This document shows positions 12,001 to 16,824 of a stretch of DNA of 40,011 bases, one piece after another. This DNA comes from CAYVZU01 sp964455935 (GTDB lineage: Bacteria; Fibrobacterota; CAYVZU01): NCBI GenBank assembly GCA_964455935.1, contig CAYVZU010000021.1, positions 1 through 40,011 of the forward strand. Reading direction: 5' to 3'. The notes under the pieces were generated by a model. The model was given only the letters and a program-made list of their open reading frames with translations. It did no database searches and was not told where the DNA came from. The stretch's first letter is position 1; each line of letters begins with the position of its first letter. A program made the position numbers and the translations under genes.

Positions 12001-12040
12001 TTCCGGGGCTTGGGATGTTGGCGCGGACGAGCAGCAGTAA
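2..12040 (+). CDS. Giant Ig-like / beta-helix surface protein (5' partial)
   Basis: The frame is open from base 2, so the true start lies left of the window; the first in-frame GTG at 140 is only an internal codon. Nearly 4,000 residues are visible. Up to about base 6150 the protein is a chain of Ig/FlgD-like beta-sandwich units with TPP-type linkers and motifs such as DGVYRFKAYANDNAGN and PNGSYMAVV. Bases about 6180-7280 look like a jelly-roll, carbohydrate-binding-like section. Three homologous right-handed beta-helix modules follow (about 7610-8880, 9635-10850 and 10855-12037), each ending in GAWD(I/V)GAD. Two repeated beta domains of about 120 residues (8890-9620) lie between modules 1 and 2. 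No C-terminal sorting domain or membrane anchor is visible. It is probably an exported adhesin or polysaccharide-binding surface protein; the substrate is unknown. The first 7 kb look less GC-rich than the rest. Confidence 0.85.
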   Translation, partial: HLSQSGQDPYWEFPATGSYTEYSAGWQSLSIDWDGTFNGVPINDDHVELVILTKKYYEPNDDIRFMELRLDRTPPSIGTNITINNYIAPENPLAATIPISEPCQAHIQIRNEDGTIVPGTDETRTVDDQPLQYQWTPGGTFPDNAKLKIFLQLTDLAGNQSEWLTVPTDPEKFIVTDLTAPTANVSITNREFSISATETNKRYCRIAVSSLADNNPVYVTAKICSDAALQNTIKSFSQQIQVPNGFPTFYFDWYGDKLNGANAAEGTYHVAVEIRDDVGHLFSTADQTGFNPQIILDNSPPVLSLANVGSNTVVDCGTIPRVVPSNSTLAFTYTTVGGLSNANTISFELARVLPQTDAPLALTPLPITNQAGQLSLSLAGLADGVYRFKAYANDNAGNSGKSSAFLTAVQGSPTIAEILIDNTPPAFSADLSKFVVANNENVDIAVQLLDGFGQQAGLAFTYSIEIYDPNGNGPVMIRSTQPFPGPSVTASWNSSASISGRYTIRVTLSDPLHSIQTDLFLFVNTRPPEIAGTHGGGAILNGQTYIMGSVGDPNIGTNNPAQGFDKYEVYYKAGADQNPPSDLSTLASTGWKTKESSHEGLFAPFLRQGFGADPNSPFSNTGSVQTSAQGDAPIAYWNPSELTAGQDYTMLLLAYEKQNTTPSIATKTFTVTATTNSSGILIEQLQVAPGAGQEQKVVTCKILNYPADVSVAFVRVSGSGLAEKVFEKLQSGIPSGGIFSYTWNMTNSAGQKVPNGSYMAVVSAEEQSGTGVDWEASNSFQVTTGLLLTEAGLSPNRGTGFESIGDIVVPPRPENPGENRISVNFKVNKRVNASLEVYDDSPTPLLLATVGPIEKSGGADAFQSITWDGARNDGQPLPYSGSVRHYTLTLRVVDADNPTSPQTAVFQVFRLTPEQKQNIAEIPNATVVLDDLDRKYDNSADGTTSGSSDILWRTFIEGNKISYPAEAVPLTLKASATQTIPVWTRTPENDYKVRIRRTASPIVFNARVTIRFHYSYDPPDVWPWPCTHQETYSDRAFDLTGQISRESSTATLSRGTYTSYLEIRGDENCLGDYGFTSTAELIDVNFYTTTPDRSLNPYLKATGFVEGRSSNLILNWQFQASLADDMTWDCADLSFEDVVQANGEYPDHYRPAQKDEVVANTIPEPLQIAAAVPEIRISFEKVPQSGRVRIDFKGAGNTNEVDDLMADGHDLVYIKDSYYPAPDPTTGKYFYRIYKDIGGQLTYTSINHSYNPYGQFTVAATSEAQSTKTVVWPFPKSPALPVGLVDGLPYDQILYKTLPNADPRVNGYGNIMADRINSDASTAYIDNDDLVIPTTFDKPEGATYSANLFPWFWNHMQSDRYYLGSNIPTVTLVEDQRPTKTSVSLSGYQLSFTTALTRGDPWTTILDPQLPSSSGGMIKGSLTFNPNGYQATSHEISIRNAYQDLVVHTFAVPDAAFWPPFGALERNPNLEFTKKTVSLLKLDGSPNDDVELLNPADVEINTQDVFRLNMAPLTTPQRFIDLTGTISAGGIDRYILDCYDYKAQTWQTIASAYHTGSHLGYWDVTHLTGPYCLRLRLLDDATGRQKAVYQDISLGIRVYQGVSATVYSPYSKAKISFPAGHSFEGVASVCPVDISETPYAQKLKQTPIGPVLEILPSGVLFMDPKPQLTFYLTREDIDQMGISAGKVGLANIYYIDETTGELQIIATVQKQMFNLDADGKPTGSAIAVDNTTSLDENHVAAFSFELQHASIYGAFNGAAIVEINPPNSPTTKLVVDQLSGRATANSQILVWSDDDPVLNESSDPTPPVSRDATSDALGNWSLTNVVLPKLNGENYIYAKISGKDEVAQVQVVTDNVRPLFFAASLDHYYYGANHAMARLFIGSLEKCAARISILGTGIPEFSKDISLEQGADGKSWAYVYYPLEGVPNGEYTATFRLFDAAGNEGGPVYQKFYVDRIAPSVQLTAPSGDNSCGLMPVLTGKAYDQSGITSLLVEAVGTSGYLLSQQPMVSSSGDWTCYFDLRTWPGTAFVNGRKILIKITVTDRAGNVNTIEQHANIDAVIYDEQDPVAFTGKRGWKYDENNSGPEYFAGARNPANSYTGNYSMQVSIPYSSSNYQASAAWGGVLPNTTGQSYFTFAYKKTNPKTAVHAYFLVNGYWHEAAEEGRYFQGWSIPKYEDTEWHVVCLPFASHRAASGGCGDPLVSPEGQLTQFEVGIIGSYADGEHTVFFDRIEFKRTPWQTTVARSGNWSVINPGGDPNADLVISDNTGAGYGGGVYLNNHGSGISQDWTTEPLAQKIIPDVFVTPKTIIKWTQLDRSHSLTLDLFTKSVGGQGKWLKYSANASNHWTLPGRYVNQFGAEGWVNMSPRPQNVFGTEESFMRSLSQDIAATFGTTYNAVTMLGIHHFNDAGALEGDQGGYFKNLQFIEDTDLPQITIIPPQTAYDWADNRAQFGIGGTVTDATSQVARVEVYAQGTGDWIKVGEASVFIDSYWAAFVDVSTWTSDQLLEGKYLHFQAKSIDLAGNQSYSNIRIVDMAPKHKWRSIGPSNTAPLAQGSGGNALTIQSSMATFTAPLSNNVGVGDVIQYDRNNDGTMDAIAVIHGRNSSTSYMVKSDTGVSPYSVSANTTWSIYRAYTGLYNAERGYENTGIASSVRDFDKWTDGRNLVSSNEVWHLACYGDGPDTYGTGWNQLVTISGWTTGPQNYLRIYTPTLPDEVGTSQRHSGKWTDNAYRIVFGAKWNGGILVLGGHVRIEGIQIENTFSRDQGDIKAIRMEGEGDYSISSCIFRATGSGAAQQPDAGIDFDIAHNSTIRIWNNLIYNFGTGIYWNWENNSIYGAVYNNTVVNCSYIGINLSGYAQYNNLHLKNNLVQGGGTNYICEGIQEAANNLSQDATSPNAALRNKTVQFANASTGDYHLVADTANPGRNGGVDLSFDAILSFNTDLDGALRTGAWDIGADESAGLLLDPRVSHATLMAGATSNATISFATETAVSIGGKILIAFSPSFNVSQAQFASGNNGAMASITGQTVVITTGTAINSGEQVSLVLSNIRNPQVSGMDGSYSVQTQNASGNILDQGTAPARTFAPGMLTDASVMHSSYLTGQAADVTISFIPDNPIPANGTIKTTFAAGFDITRAAYLTGNAGATVSKSGQVLTIRIGTAISSGEAVSITLGGIINPALDGPGGTYSIETQNALGTKIDQGTAPVNAFIQPVLLAVYYSVGINTADLKAGSPLITITDGEATFNVAQHDNIGVGDEITYDNDRKCYISSRTGATTYRVTTARGQMPPGIVSAVVESVKRAFNGIYAAEAGAGDANHLATTNLLGGNYQLHLACYGDGPDTYGTGWNQLVTISGWTTGPQNYLRIYTPTLPSEVGTSQRHSGKWTDSAYRIVFGAKWTGGILVLGGHIRIEGLQIENTFARDDGDIKAIRMEGEGDYRVSSCIFRSTGGGTAAINDAGIDFDIAHNATVKIHNNLVYNFGTGIYWNWESHPINGAVYNNTIVNSSYAGIHLSGYSQYNNLYLKNNLVQGSGINYVVEGIQETANNLSQDATSPDVALRYKAVVFANAAAGDFHLFGDPANPARGTGQDLSSDSHLAFSNDIDGQARTGAWDIGADQFTLAPLAVYYSVGVRTTDLQAGCPTITINAGAATFSVAQPDNIGVGDKITYNTTSTCYISGRSSATAFSVITKTGSLPLNVTAKTVNSIKRVFNSLSNAEAYADDSLGTANLVLGNYILNLACYADGADPTKVTVNGYATDAEHCIRIFAPALPSEVGISQRHTGIVNTGYRIVTNPGDWGSLLAIDDDYVRIEGISLRNTGTLSHYGIYTSGEKGIRIDKCLISGCTRQSITVSDAGGVGAIDDTCYVINSFVYNTAHIGTLVGGASAYVNIYNVTTINSGFDAYKVTDDVRAGSVKFVNCYGHTKDGSECFHLGTGGRAALFNCASEDGTGHIKNMVPSMGAPTYFTNVTQGCENGHIGPSSVLKDAGVNVGNAFSDDVDGQARSGAWDVGADEQQ
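7610..8880 (+). repeat. Beta-helix module 1 of the giant protein
   Basis: This is the first of three homologous modules inside the giant gene. An N-terminal NVGVGDVIQYD segment is followed by a parallel beta-helix rich in NNLIYNFGTGIYWNW-type rungs, and it ends with DGALRTGAWDIGADE. From base 8018 the DNA is nearly identical to module 2 from base 9989 (spacing 1971 bases) for over 200 bases. That points to a fairly recent tandem duplication or to gene conversion. Confidence 0.8.
8890..9620 (+). repeat. Two tandem ~120-residue beta domains
   Basis: Two consecutive units in the giant protein, about 8890-9250 and 9256-9620, share this pattern: a fibre-like start (SHATLMAG / MHSSYLTG), then F...GFDI/FNVS, SGQVLTIRIGTAISSGE, an IxNP turn and a closing (S/I)(V/E)TQNA....DQGTAP. 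They separate beta-helix modules 1 and 2 and look like spacer or stalk domains. Confidence 0.75.
9635..10850 (+). repeat. Beta-helix module 2 of the giant protein
   Basis: This second module begins with AVYYSVGINTADLKAG and NIGVGDEITYD and ends with DGQARTGAWDIGAD. Its beta-helix core is close to module 1 at both DNA and protein level. Its entry segment instead matches module 3 (AVYYSVGVRTTDLQAG). It is therefore a mosaic of its two neighbours. Confidence 0.8.
10855..12037 (+). repeat. Beta-helix module 3 of the giant protein
   Basis: The third, C-terminal module shares the entry segment of module 2 (AVYYSVG, NIGVGDKITYN) and the closing DGQARSGAWDVGADE. Its beta-helix core has diverged and lacks the GWTTGPQNYLRIYTPTLP stretch conserved in modules 1 and 2. 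The protein ends two residues after the GADE motif. Confidence 0.75.
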
Positions 12041-12050
12041 GGGTGTGTAA

Positions 12051-12473
12051 ATGGCCAAACCTGAAGGCCGCCTTTTCAAGTTCGATTCGCCCAAGGCGAT
12101 TCAGTCGGGCTTCCTCGAGACGCTCCCTTACAGCGGCGGGCGGCAGTTGATCGAGTGCTCCACCAATGAGTTTTCGGCGGTCTGTCCTTACTCGGGCCTG
12201 CCCGACGTGGCGACGGTAGAAATCAAATACGTCCCGCGGCGCAAGATTGTCGAACTGAAATCCCTCAAGTACTACTTCGTTTCGTTCCGCAATGTCGGCA
12301 TTACCCAGGAAGACGTAACGGACCGAATCTTCCGCGACCTCAAAAAGCTCCTTTCTCCTGCGTATCTCAGGCTAACCACTCGTTACAACACCCGCGGCGG
12401 GATTGATACGGTGTGCACGATGCAGAGCGGGAAGAATACGGTCTCCAAAGAGCAGAAGTCTGCGGGGACATGA
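12051..12473 (+). CDS. queF: NADPH-dependent 7-cyano-7-deazaguanine reductase QueF
   Basis: QueF reduces preQ0 (7-cyano-7-deazaguanine) to preQ1 in the cytoplasm, a step toward queuosine in tRNA. At 140 residues it fits the short, single-domain (B. subtilis-like) type. The FSAVCPYSGLPD segment carries the catalytic cysteine and the aspartate that follows it. ELKSLKYYFVSFRN matches the family's E(S/L)KSLK signature, and YNTRGGID matches the conserved C-terminal FTPRGGI segment. The start codon lies 10 bases after the giant surface-protein gene, so the two are probably co-transcribed. The ribosome-binding site is weak (AGGGTG). No other queuosine genes are present in the window. Confidence 0.93.
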   Translation: MAKPEGRLFKFDSPKAIQSGFLETLPYSGGRQLIECSTNEFSAVCPYSGLPDVATVEIKYVPRRKIVELKSLKYYFVSFRNVGITQEDVTDRIFRDLKKLLSPAYLRLTTRYNTRGGIDTVCTMQSGKNTVSKEQKSAGT

Positions 12474-12542
12474 CACCCGCAATCCGCATTACTGCGGAGA
12501 GTGGATGCCATGTCCGTTCCAGGACCGAATCCGGAACAAAAC

Positions 12543-12562
12543 GGGCACGGCATGCCGTGCCC
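12543..12562. repeat. Perfect 20-bp palindrome
   Basis: GGGCACGGCATGCCGTGCCC is a perfect inverted repeat in the 188-base gap between queF and argB. It is followed by CCCACA with no T-run, so it is not an obvious rho-independent terminator. From memory, similar palindromes occur between genes in unrelated environmental bacteria; this was not checked. Confidence 0.75.
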
Positions 12563-12626
12563 CCACAGGGCTGCGCCGTCTCAGACCCCCGTGCGAGTGC
12601 TTCCGTATTCCTACTTTCAAATATTG

Positions 12627-12634
12627 TATCTTTT
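12627..12634 (+). promoter_or_regulatory. Putative -7/-10 element of the argB operon
   Basis: TATCTTTT is a 7/8 match to the FCB -7 box TAnnTTTG. It lies 27 bases before the preferred argB start and leaves a short leader with a GGAG ribosome-binding site. The context ATTG-TATCTT resembles the sites before dnaG and hflX. No clear upstream (-33/-35) box is visible. Confidence 0.4.
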
Positions 12635-12661
12635 TGACCAACCTTTTGCGGAGTGGCAAAC

Positions 12662-13537
12662 GTGATTAACAATCTCATCGACAAAGCCGATGTTTTAATC
12701 GAAGCGCTTCCTTATTTGCAGAGTTTTCGGGGAGAAACGGTCGTTATCAAGCTCGGCGGTTCGGCCATGGAAAACGCCGAAATGGCCGAAAGCGTGCTTA
12801 CGGACATCAGCTTCATGTCCTGCGTGGGAATGCACCCCGTGGTGGTCCATGGCGGCGGCAAGGCGATCAGCAAAGCCATGCGCGAAGCGGGGCTGGAGAC
12901 TAAATTCGTTTCGGGCTTGCGCGTCACCGATGCCGAATCGGTCCAAATCGTGGAACGTGTTTTAAACCGGGAAATCTCGCCGTCCATTGTCCGGGCCATC
13001 ACCCAGCGCGGCATGCTGGCCCGTACGCTTCCGGGGCCTTCGATCATTCGTTCGCAGAAGTTTTGGGAACGGGACGCAGAGACCGGCGAGAAGCTGGACC
13101 TTGGGTTTGTGGGCGAGGTCGTCTCGGTGGATCCGCGGCCCATTCACGACTACGTGAATCAGGGCGTGATTCCGGTGATTTCTCCGCTGGGTCTGGACGA
13201 GGCCGGAAACATCTATAACAACAACGCCGATGTGGCTGCCGCCGAGGTGGCCATTGCGGTCCGGGCGCGGAAACTGGTGTTTCTTTCGGATGTGCACGGG
13301 ATCATGCGGGTTCCGGGCGACAAGAGCTCGTTTATCTCCTCCCTGCATTCGAGCGAGCTGGATGGTTTGGTTGCCGGCAAAGTGATAAGCGGAGGCATGC
13401 TGCCCAAAGTTCTTTCGGGCATCAAGGCCACCAAAGCAGGCGTGAAGAAGACACACATTGTCGACGGGAATTTGAAGCATTCTTTGCTGCTGGAGCTATT
13501 CACGAATGAAGGGATCGGCACGGAAATTGTCGGATAG
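12662..13537 (+). CDS. argB: Acetylglutamate kinase
   Basis: ArgB phosphorylates N-acetylglutamate with ATP, the second step of arginine biosynthesis. It is an amino-acid kinase of 291 residues, the normal size. VVIKLGGSAM is the N-terminal nucleotide-binding loop, VVVHGGGKAISKAM binds substrate, NNNADVAAAEVA is the family's (Y/N)N(I/V)NAD motif, and KLVFLSDVHGIM and GGMLPK lie in the ATP lobe. I chose GTG 12662 because GGAG at 12650-12653 sits 8 bases upstream. An in-frame GTG at 12653 would add three residues but overlaps that site. This gene heads an arginine cluster with argD and argF. A near-perfect GTTGAAC repeat starts two bases after the stop. Confidence 0.95.
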   Translation: MINNLIDKADVLIEALPYLQSFRGETVVIKLGGSAMENAEMAESVLTDISFMSCVGMHPVVVHGGGKAISKAMREAGLETKFVSGLRVTDAESVQIVERVLNREISPSIVRAITQRGMLARTLPGPSIIRSQKFWERDAETGEKLDLGFVGEVVSVDPRPIHDYVNQGVIPVISPLGLDEAGNIYNNNADVAAAEVAIAVRARKLVFLSDVHGIMRVPGDKSSFISSLHSSELDGLVAGKVISGGMLPKVLSGIKATKAGVKKTHIVDGNLKHSLLLELFTNEGIGTEIVG

Positions 13538-13539
13538 CC

Positions 13540-13590
13540 GTTGAACATTGAATGTTGGACGTTGAACGTCATACGTCGAACGTTGAACAT
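13540..13590. repeat. GTTGAACGTT-type imperfect repeat
   Basis: About 50 bases made of imperfect copies of (A)CGTTGAAC(A/G)T follow the argB stop by two bases and run to within 22 bases of the argD start. Units include GTTGAACATTGAA, GACGTTGAACGTCA and GTCGAACGTTGAACAT. The same word recurs at 29571-29597. The function is unknown. Confidence 0.8.
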
Positions 13591-13611
13591 GAAGAAGGCT
13601 TGGGAGAAAAA

Positions 13612-14817
13612 ATGAACCAAAACGAAATCTCGGAAAAGTTCAAGAAATATTATGTCCCGGTCTGGGCGCCACCCCAGGATTTCGTCACCGCAGGCGGAAA
13701 GGGGCCTTACCTTTTTGGCCTCGACGGGAAGCGCTACATCGATTTTGTCAGCGGCATTGCCGTTAACGCGTTGGGTCATGCCCATCCGGATATTGCCAAG
13801 ACGCTTCGCGAATACGCGCGCAAGCCCTTGCACGTCTCCTCGCTCTACCTGCAGGAGGACCGTGTGCGGTTGGCCGAACTGCTGGTCGAGAATTCCTTTG
13901 CCGACCGGGTGTTCTTCTGCAATTCCGGCACGGAAGCCATTGAAGGCGCAATCAAATTTGCGCGCAAATGGGCCTGGAAAAAGTTCGGGCCGCGCAAGCA
14001 CGGAATCATCACGTTTCGCAACGGCTTTCATGGACGTTCTTACGGCGCTTTGAGCGCGACGGCGCAGGAGAAATTCCACGCCGGATTCGAGCCGCTGGTG
14101 GGCGGGTTCACCTACCTGGCACCCAACGACATCGAGGCCGTTCGCAAAGCGGCCGATCCCCAATCCGTCTGCGCGATTCTGATTGAGCCGGTGCAGGCCG
14201 AAGGCGGCATTCTGCCCTGCTCGAACGAGTGGCTCCATGGGCTTCGAGCGCTTTGTACGGAACGCAATATTCTGCTTGTCTTCGACGAGATTCAAACCGG
14301 TTTGGGCAGGCTGGGCACGCTTTGGGGACATCAAAATTTCGGCGTTGAGCCGGACATGATGACTCTGGCCAAGGCCCTGGGCGGCGGCATACCGCTGGGA
14401 GCTGTGCTGGCGCGCGAGGAAATCGCCCAAAGCCTGTCACCCGGCGATCACGGAAATACGACGGGTGGAAGCCCCGTGGCTGCGGCCCTGGGTTTGGTTG
14501 TTCTGGGCAAATTGCTCGAACCCGGCTTTCTGGAAAAAGCGAGGACAGCTGCCGGCGTGCTTTCGAAAGAGCTGGTAAAAATTTGCCGGCGCCACCCGGC
14601 TTTGGTTTCCGGGGCACGCGGCATGGGTCTGCTCCAGGGCCTGGTTTTAAAAACCGATGTGCCGGCCGTGGTCAATGCCTGCCGGCACGAGGGGCTGCTG
14701 GTGTGTAAAGCGGGCGCGGATGTTTTGCGGATCATTCCCCCGCTGAATGTGACCCCGGCGCTGATTCGCAGGGCCGCGGGGATCCTCGATCACGTTCTGG
14801 GTTCCCTCGGTTCATAG
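13612..14817 (+). CDS. argD: Acetylornithine / succinylornithine aminotransferase family
   Basis: This PLP-dependent class III aminotransferase converts N-acetylglutamate semialdehyde to N-acetylornithine, with glutamate as amino donor. It has 401 residues. Visible features are the phosphate-binding FCNSGTEAIEGAIKFAR, HGRSYGALSAT, the cofactor aspartate in VFDEIQTGLGR, and lysine 254 in TLAKALGGGIPLGA, which forms the Schiff base. I chose ATG 13612 because GGGAG lies five bases upstream; the frame is open further back into the GTTGAAC repeat, but that part is repeat-derived. Its place between argB and argF supports the arginine role over other class III activities. The TAG stop overlaps the ribosome-binding site of the next gene. 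Confidence 0.93.
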   Translation: MNQNEISEKFKKYYVPVWAPPQDFVTAGGKGPYLFGLDGKRYIDFVSGIAVNALGHAHPDIAKTLREYARKPLHVSSLYLQEDRVRLAELLVENSFADRVFFCNSGTEAIEGAIKFARKWAWKKFGPRKHGIITFRNGFHGRSYGALSATAQEKFHAGFEPLVGGFTYLAPNDIEAVRKAADPQSVCAILIEPVQAEGGILPCSNEWLHGLRALCTERNILLVFDEIQTGLGRLGTLWGHQNFGVEPDMMTLAKALGGGIPLGAVLAREEIAQSLSPGDHGNTTGGSPVAAALGLVVLGKLLEPGFLEKARTAAGVLSKELVKICRRHPALVSGARGMGLLQGLVLKTDVPAVVNACRHEGLLVCKAGADVLRIIPPLNVTPALIRRAAGILDHVLGSLGS

Positions 14818-14826
14818 GGGCTTTTT

Positions 14827-15531
14827 GTGGGCAAGTACTACAAGAAAATTGACAAGACGTTTGCGCCCGGTGAGATTATTTTCACCGAGAACAGCGATTG
14901 CGATGGCATGTACATTATCGAGACCGGCCGGATTCGGGTGTTCAAGACCGTGGAGACACCCACGGGGCACCGCGAACTGGAACTGATTCAGCTTGGCCCC
15001 AAAAGCCTGTTCGGCGAGATGGCTCTGATCGATGACAAAAAACGTTCGGCTTCGGTTCAGGCGCTGGAAGAAACCAAATGCACCATCATTACGCGCCAGA
15101 TGTTCGACGACCAGATCGAACAGCTGCCGTCATGGGTGGTTAATCTGATCCGCGTTCTCGTGGCCCGGCTGCGCGACACCAATGACAAGCTTCGCCAGAA
15201 GGCCCAACAATTTCAGGACGATACGGGCGGCCTGGTCATCGTGGACGGCAAAGAGGGCGGACGGGCCAAAGAGATGAAGGATAAGCTGGAGGGGGCGATT
15301 GAAAAGGCCGAACGCAAGCTCAAGGATATCTCCAGCAGTATTGACGAGGTTCGCAGCAAAGAGCTGAAGGTGATCAGCGAAATCGCCGGAGGCGAGCCGG
15401 AGAAAGAGGCAAATTCCGATCCCATCGGGAAGATACAGGAAAAAGCCATTCGGGAAATCCGCGACAACGTAAACCGTCTTGACCGGGTTACCCGCAAGCC
15501 CAAAGAGCAGGGGATAGGGCCAAGGGAATAG
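14827..15531 (+). CDS. Cyclic-nucleotide-binding protein without HTH
   Basis: The first ~125 residues form a Crp-type cNMP-binding beta-barrel: PGEIIFTE, an early GMYIIETGRIRVF strand, and the phosphate-binding cassette FGEMALIDDKKRSASVQA with the conserved arginine. After the C-helix (about residue 130) the chain continues as a charged, helical and partly coiled-coil tail. There is no helix-turn-helix, so it is unlikely to be a DNA-binding Crp. It may be a cNMP sensor acting through protein contacts. The start is GTG, with AGGGG overlapping the argD stop, so translation is probably coupled. Its place inside the arginine operon is unexplained. Confidence 0.8.
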   Translation: MGKYYKKIDKTFAPGEIIFTENSDCDGMYIIETGRIRVFKTVETPTGHRELELIQLGPKSLFGEMALIDDKKRSASVQALEETKCTIITRQMFDDQIEQLPSWVVNLIRVLVARLRDTNDKLRQKAQQFQDDTGGLVIVDGKEGGRAKEMKDKLEGAIEKAERKLKDISSSIDEVRSKELKVISEIAGGEPEKEANSDPIGKIQEKAIREIRDNVNRLDRVTRKPKEQGIGPRE

Positions 15532-15615
15532 GGGTTAGCCGAAACCAGGCCCCTCGGCGCATGCCCAGATTTCATCATCCTAAGCCGGCAGCCGGAAAAT
15601 GCGGCCAAGTTAATA

Positions 15616-15733
15616 GATAGTAGTTTGTAATTTGCAGATAGTAGTTCATGACCGGACCATAGACCCGAATCAATCCAAGGGTCGAGTCTTGGCGTTTTCT
15701 CCGAAACTACAAACTACAATCTACCAATTATTA
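15616..15733. repeat. Inverted TAGTTTGTAATTTG-type repeat
   Basis: The left arm (15616-15647) holds two copies of AGATAGTAGTT, the first extended to TAGTTTGTAATTTGC. The right arm (15704-15733) holds AAACTACAAACTACAATCTACC, here written in two parts: AAACTACAAACTAC then AATCTACC. The arms are imperfect inverse complements around a ~55-base centre, which has its own small hairpin (CCAAG...CTTGG). It fills most of the gap between the cNMP protein and argF. Confidence 0.7.
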
Positions 15734-15894
15734 TTTCTTAATTGCTTTTCCTTCCATCCGCCTTGACCGCAACAGTTGCCCTTAGTATTTTCTATCCCGT
15801 AAAACTCGCATCCCAGCCGGCATCGTCCGGCGCACGCCGGCCGGGGTTTGGGTCGCCATGGACCCGGGCAGGCCTCCAAATGTCGAGGAAAACC

Positions 15895-16824
15895 ATGAAA
15901 CGCGATCTTATTTCGTTGCGCGACTATTCGGCCGAGGAAATCCTCTCGATTCTGGACGAAGCGGACCGGCTAAAGAAGGAACGTATCCGCAAGCGCGAAT
16001 CTCCAAAGCGCAACCTGGCTCAGCGGACCATTGTCCTGATCTTCGAAAAACCGTCGCTTCGCACCCGGGTCACCTTCGAGATCGCGATGAACGATCTCCG
16101 GGGCAGCGCTTTATATTTGTCGCCCGAAAGCATCCAGATTGGAAAGCGGGAATCGGTCAAAGACATCGCCCTGAACCTTGAGCGCTGGGCCGACGGCATT
16201 GTGGCGCGCACGTTTTCACAAAAAACGATCGAGGACCTGGCCCGCTATGCCCGGGTTCCCGTGATCAACGCCTTGTCGGACCTTTACCATCCCTGCCAGG
16301 CCCTGGCCTTTGGGCAGGCCCTGCGCGAGCACAAAGGACATTTGAAGGGGCTCAATGCCGTCTTTGCCGGGGACGGCAATAACGTCTGCCACTCCATCAT
16401 GATCCTCTGCGCGAAGCTTGGAATGAATTTCACGCTTGCCCACCCCGAGGGATATGGACCCAGTCCCGAAATCCACGCCGCCGCGCTTTCGCTGGCCGGG
16501 GATTCGGGCGCAATCATTACGCTTACGCGCGATCTGAAGGCGGCGGTTCGCAACGCCGACGTCATTTATACCGATACATGGACCAGCATGGGCCAGGAAG
16601 TCGAGGCTGAGCGCCGCAAACTGACCTTCGCCCCCTATCAGGTCAACAGCGCCCTCCTGGCCGGGGCGCCCAAGGAGTGCCTGGTTTCGCACTGCCTGCC
16701 GGCGCACCGCGGGCTTGAAATAACCGACGAAGTCCTTGATGCCTCCATGGCCTATGACGAGGCTGAAAACCGTCTTCACGTGCAAAAGGCCATTTTACTG
16801 AAGCTGCTGGAAGGCAATAGCTGA
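15895..16824 (+). CDS. argF: Ornithine carbamoyltransferase
   Basis: ArgF makes citrulline from ornithine and carbamoyl phosphate. It has 309 residues. SLRTR at residues 54-58 is the carbamoyl-phosphate loop (usually STRTR), followed by VTFE. HPCQAL, NNVCHS, the ornithine-binding DTWTSMGQE and HCLPAHRG are all present. The usual HPCQALAD reads HPCQALAF, so the aspartate after ALA is missing. I chose ATG 15895 because AGGA lies 5 bases upstream. An in-frame ATG at 15880 has no ribosome-binding site, and the open frame further upstream is non-homologous. The stop overlaps the next start by one base (TGATG), indicating coupling with the response regulator. Confidence 0.93.
   Translation: MKRDLISLRDYSAEEILSILDEADRLKKERIRKRESPKRNLAQRTIVLIFEKPSLRTRVTFEIAMNDLRGSALYLSPESIQIGKRESVKDIALNLERWADGIVARTFSQKTIEDLARYARVPVINALSDLYHPCQALAFGQALREHKGHLKGLNAVFAGDGNNVCHSIMILCAKLGMNFTLAHPEGYGPSPEIHAAALSLAGDSGAIITLTRDLKAAVRNADVIYTDTWTSMGQEVEAERRKLTFAPYQVNSALLAGAPKECLVSHCLPAHRGLEITDEVLDASMAYDEAENRLHVQKAILLKLLEGNS

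Noticed and set aside
13213..14430. 405-codon minus-strand frame across argB and argD
   Set aside because: Both argB and argD are unmistakable on the plus strand and the minus frame crosses their junction and a repeat.
15742..15894. An N-terminal extension of argF
   Set aside because: The extra 51 residues do not resemble any OTCase N-terminus, and ATG 15895 has a ribosome-binding site.
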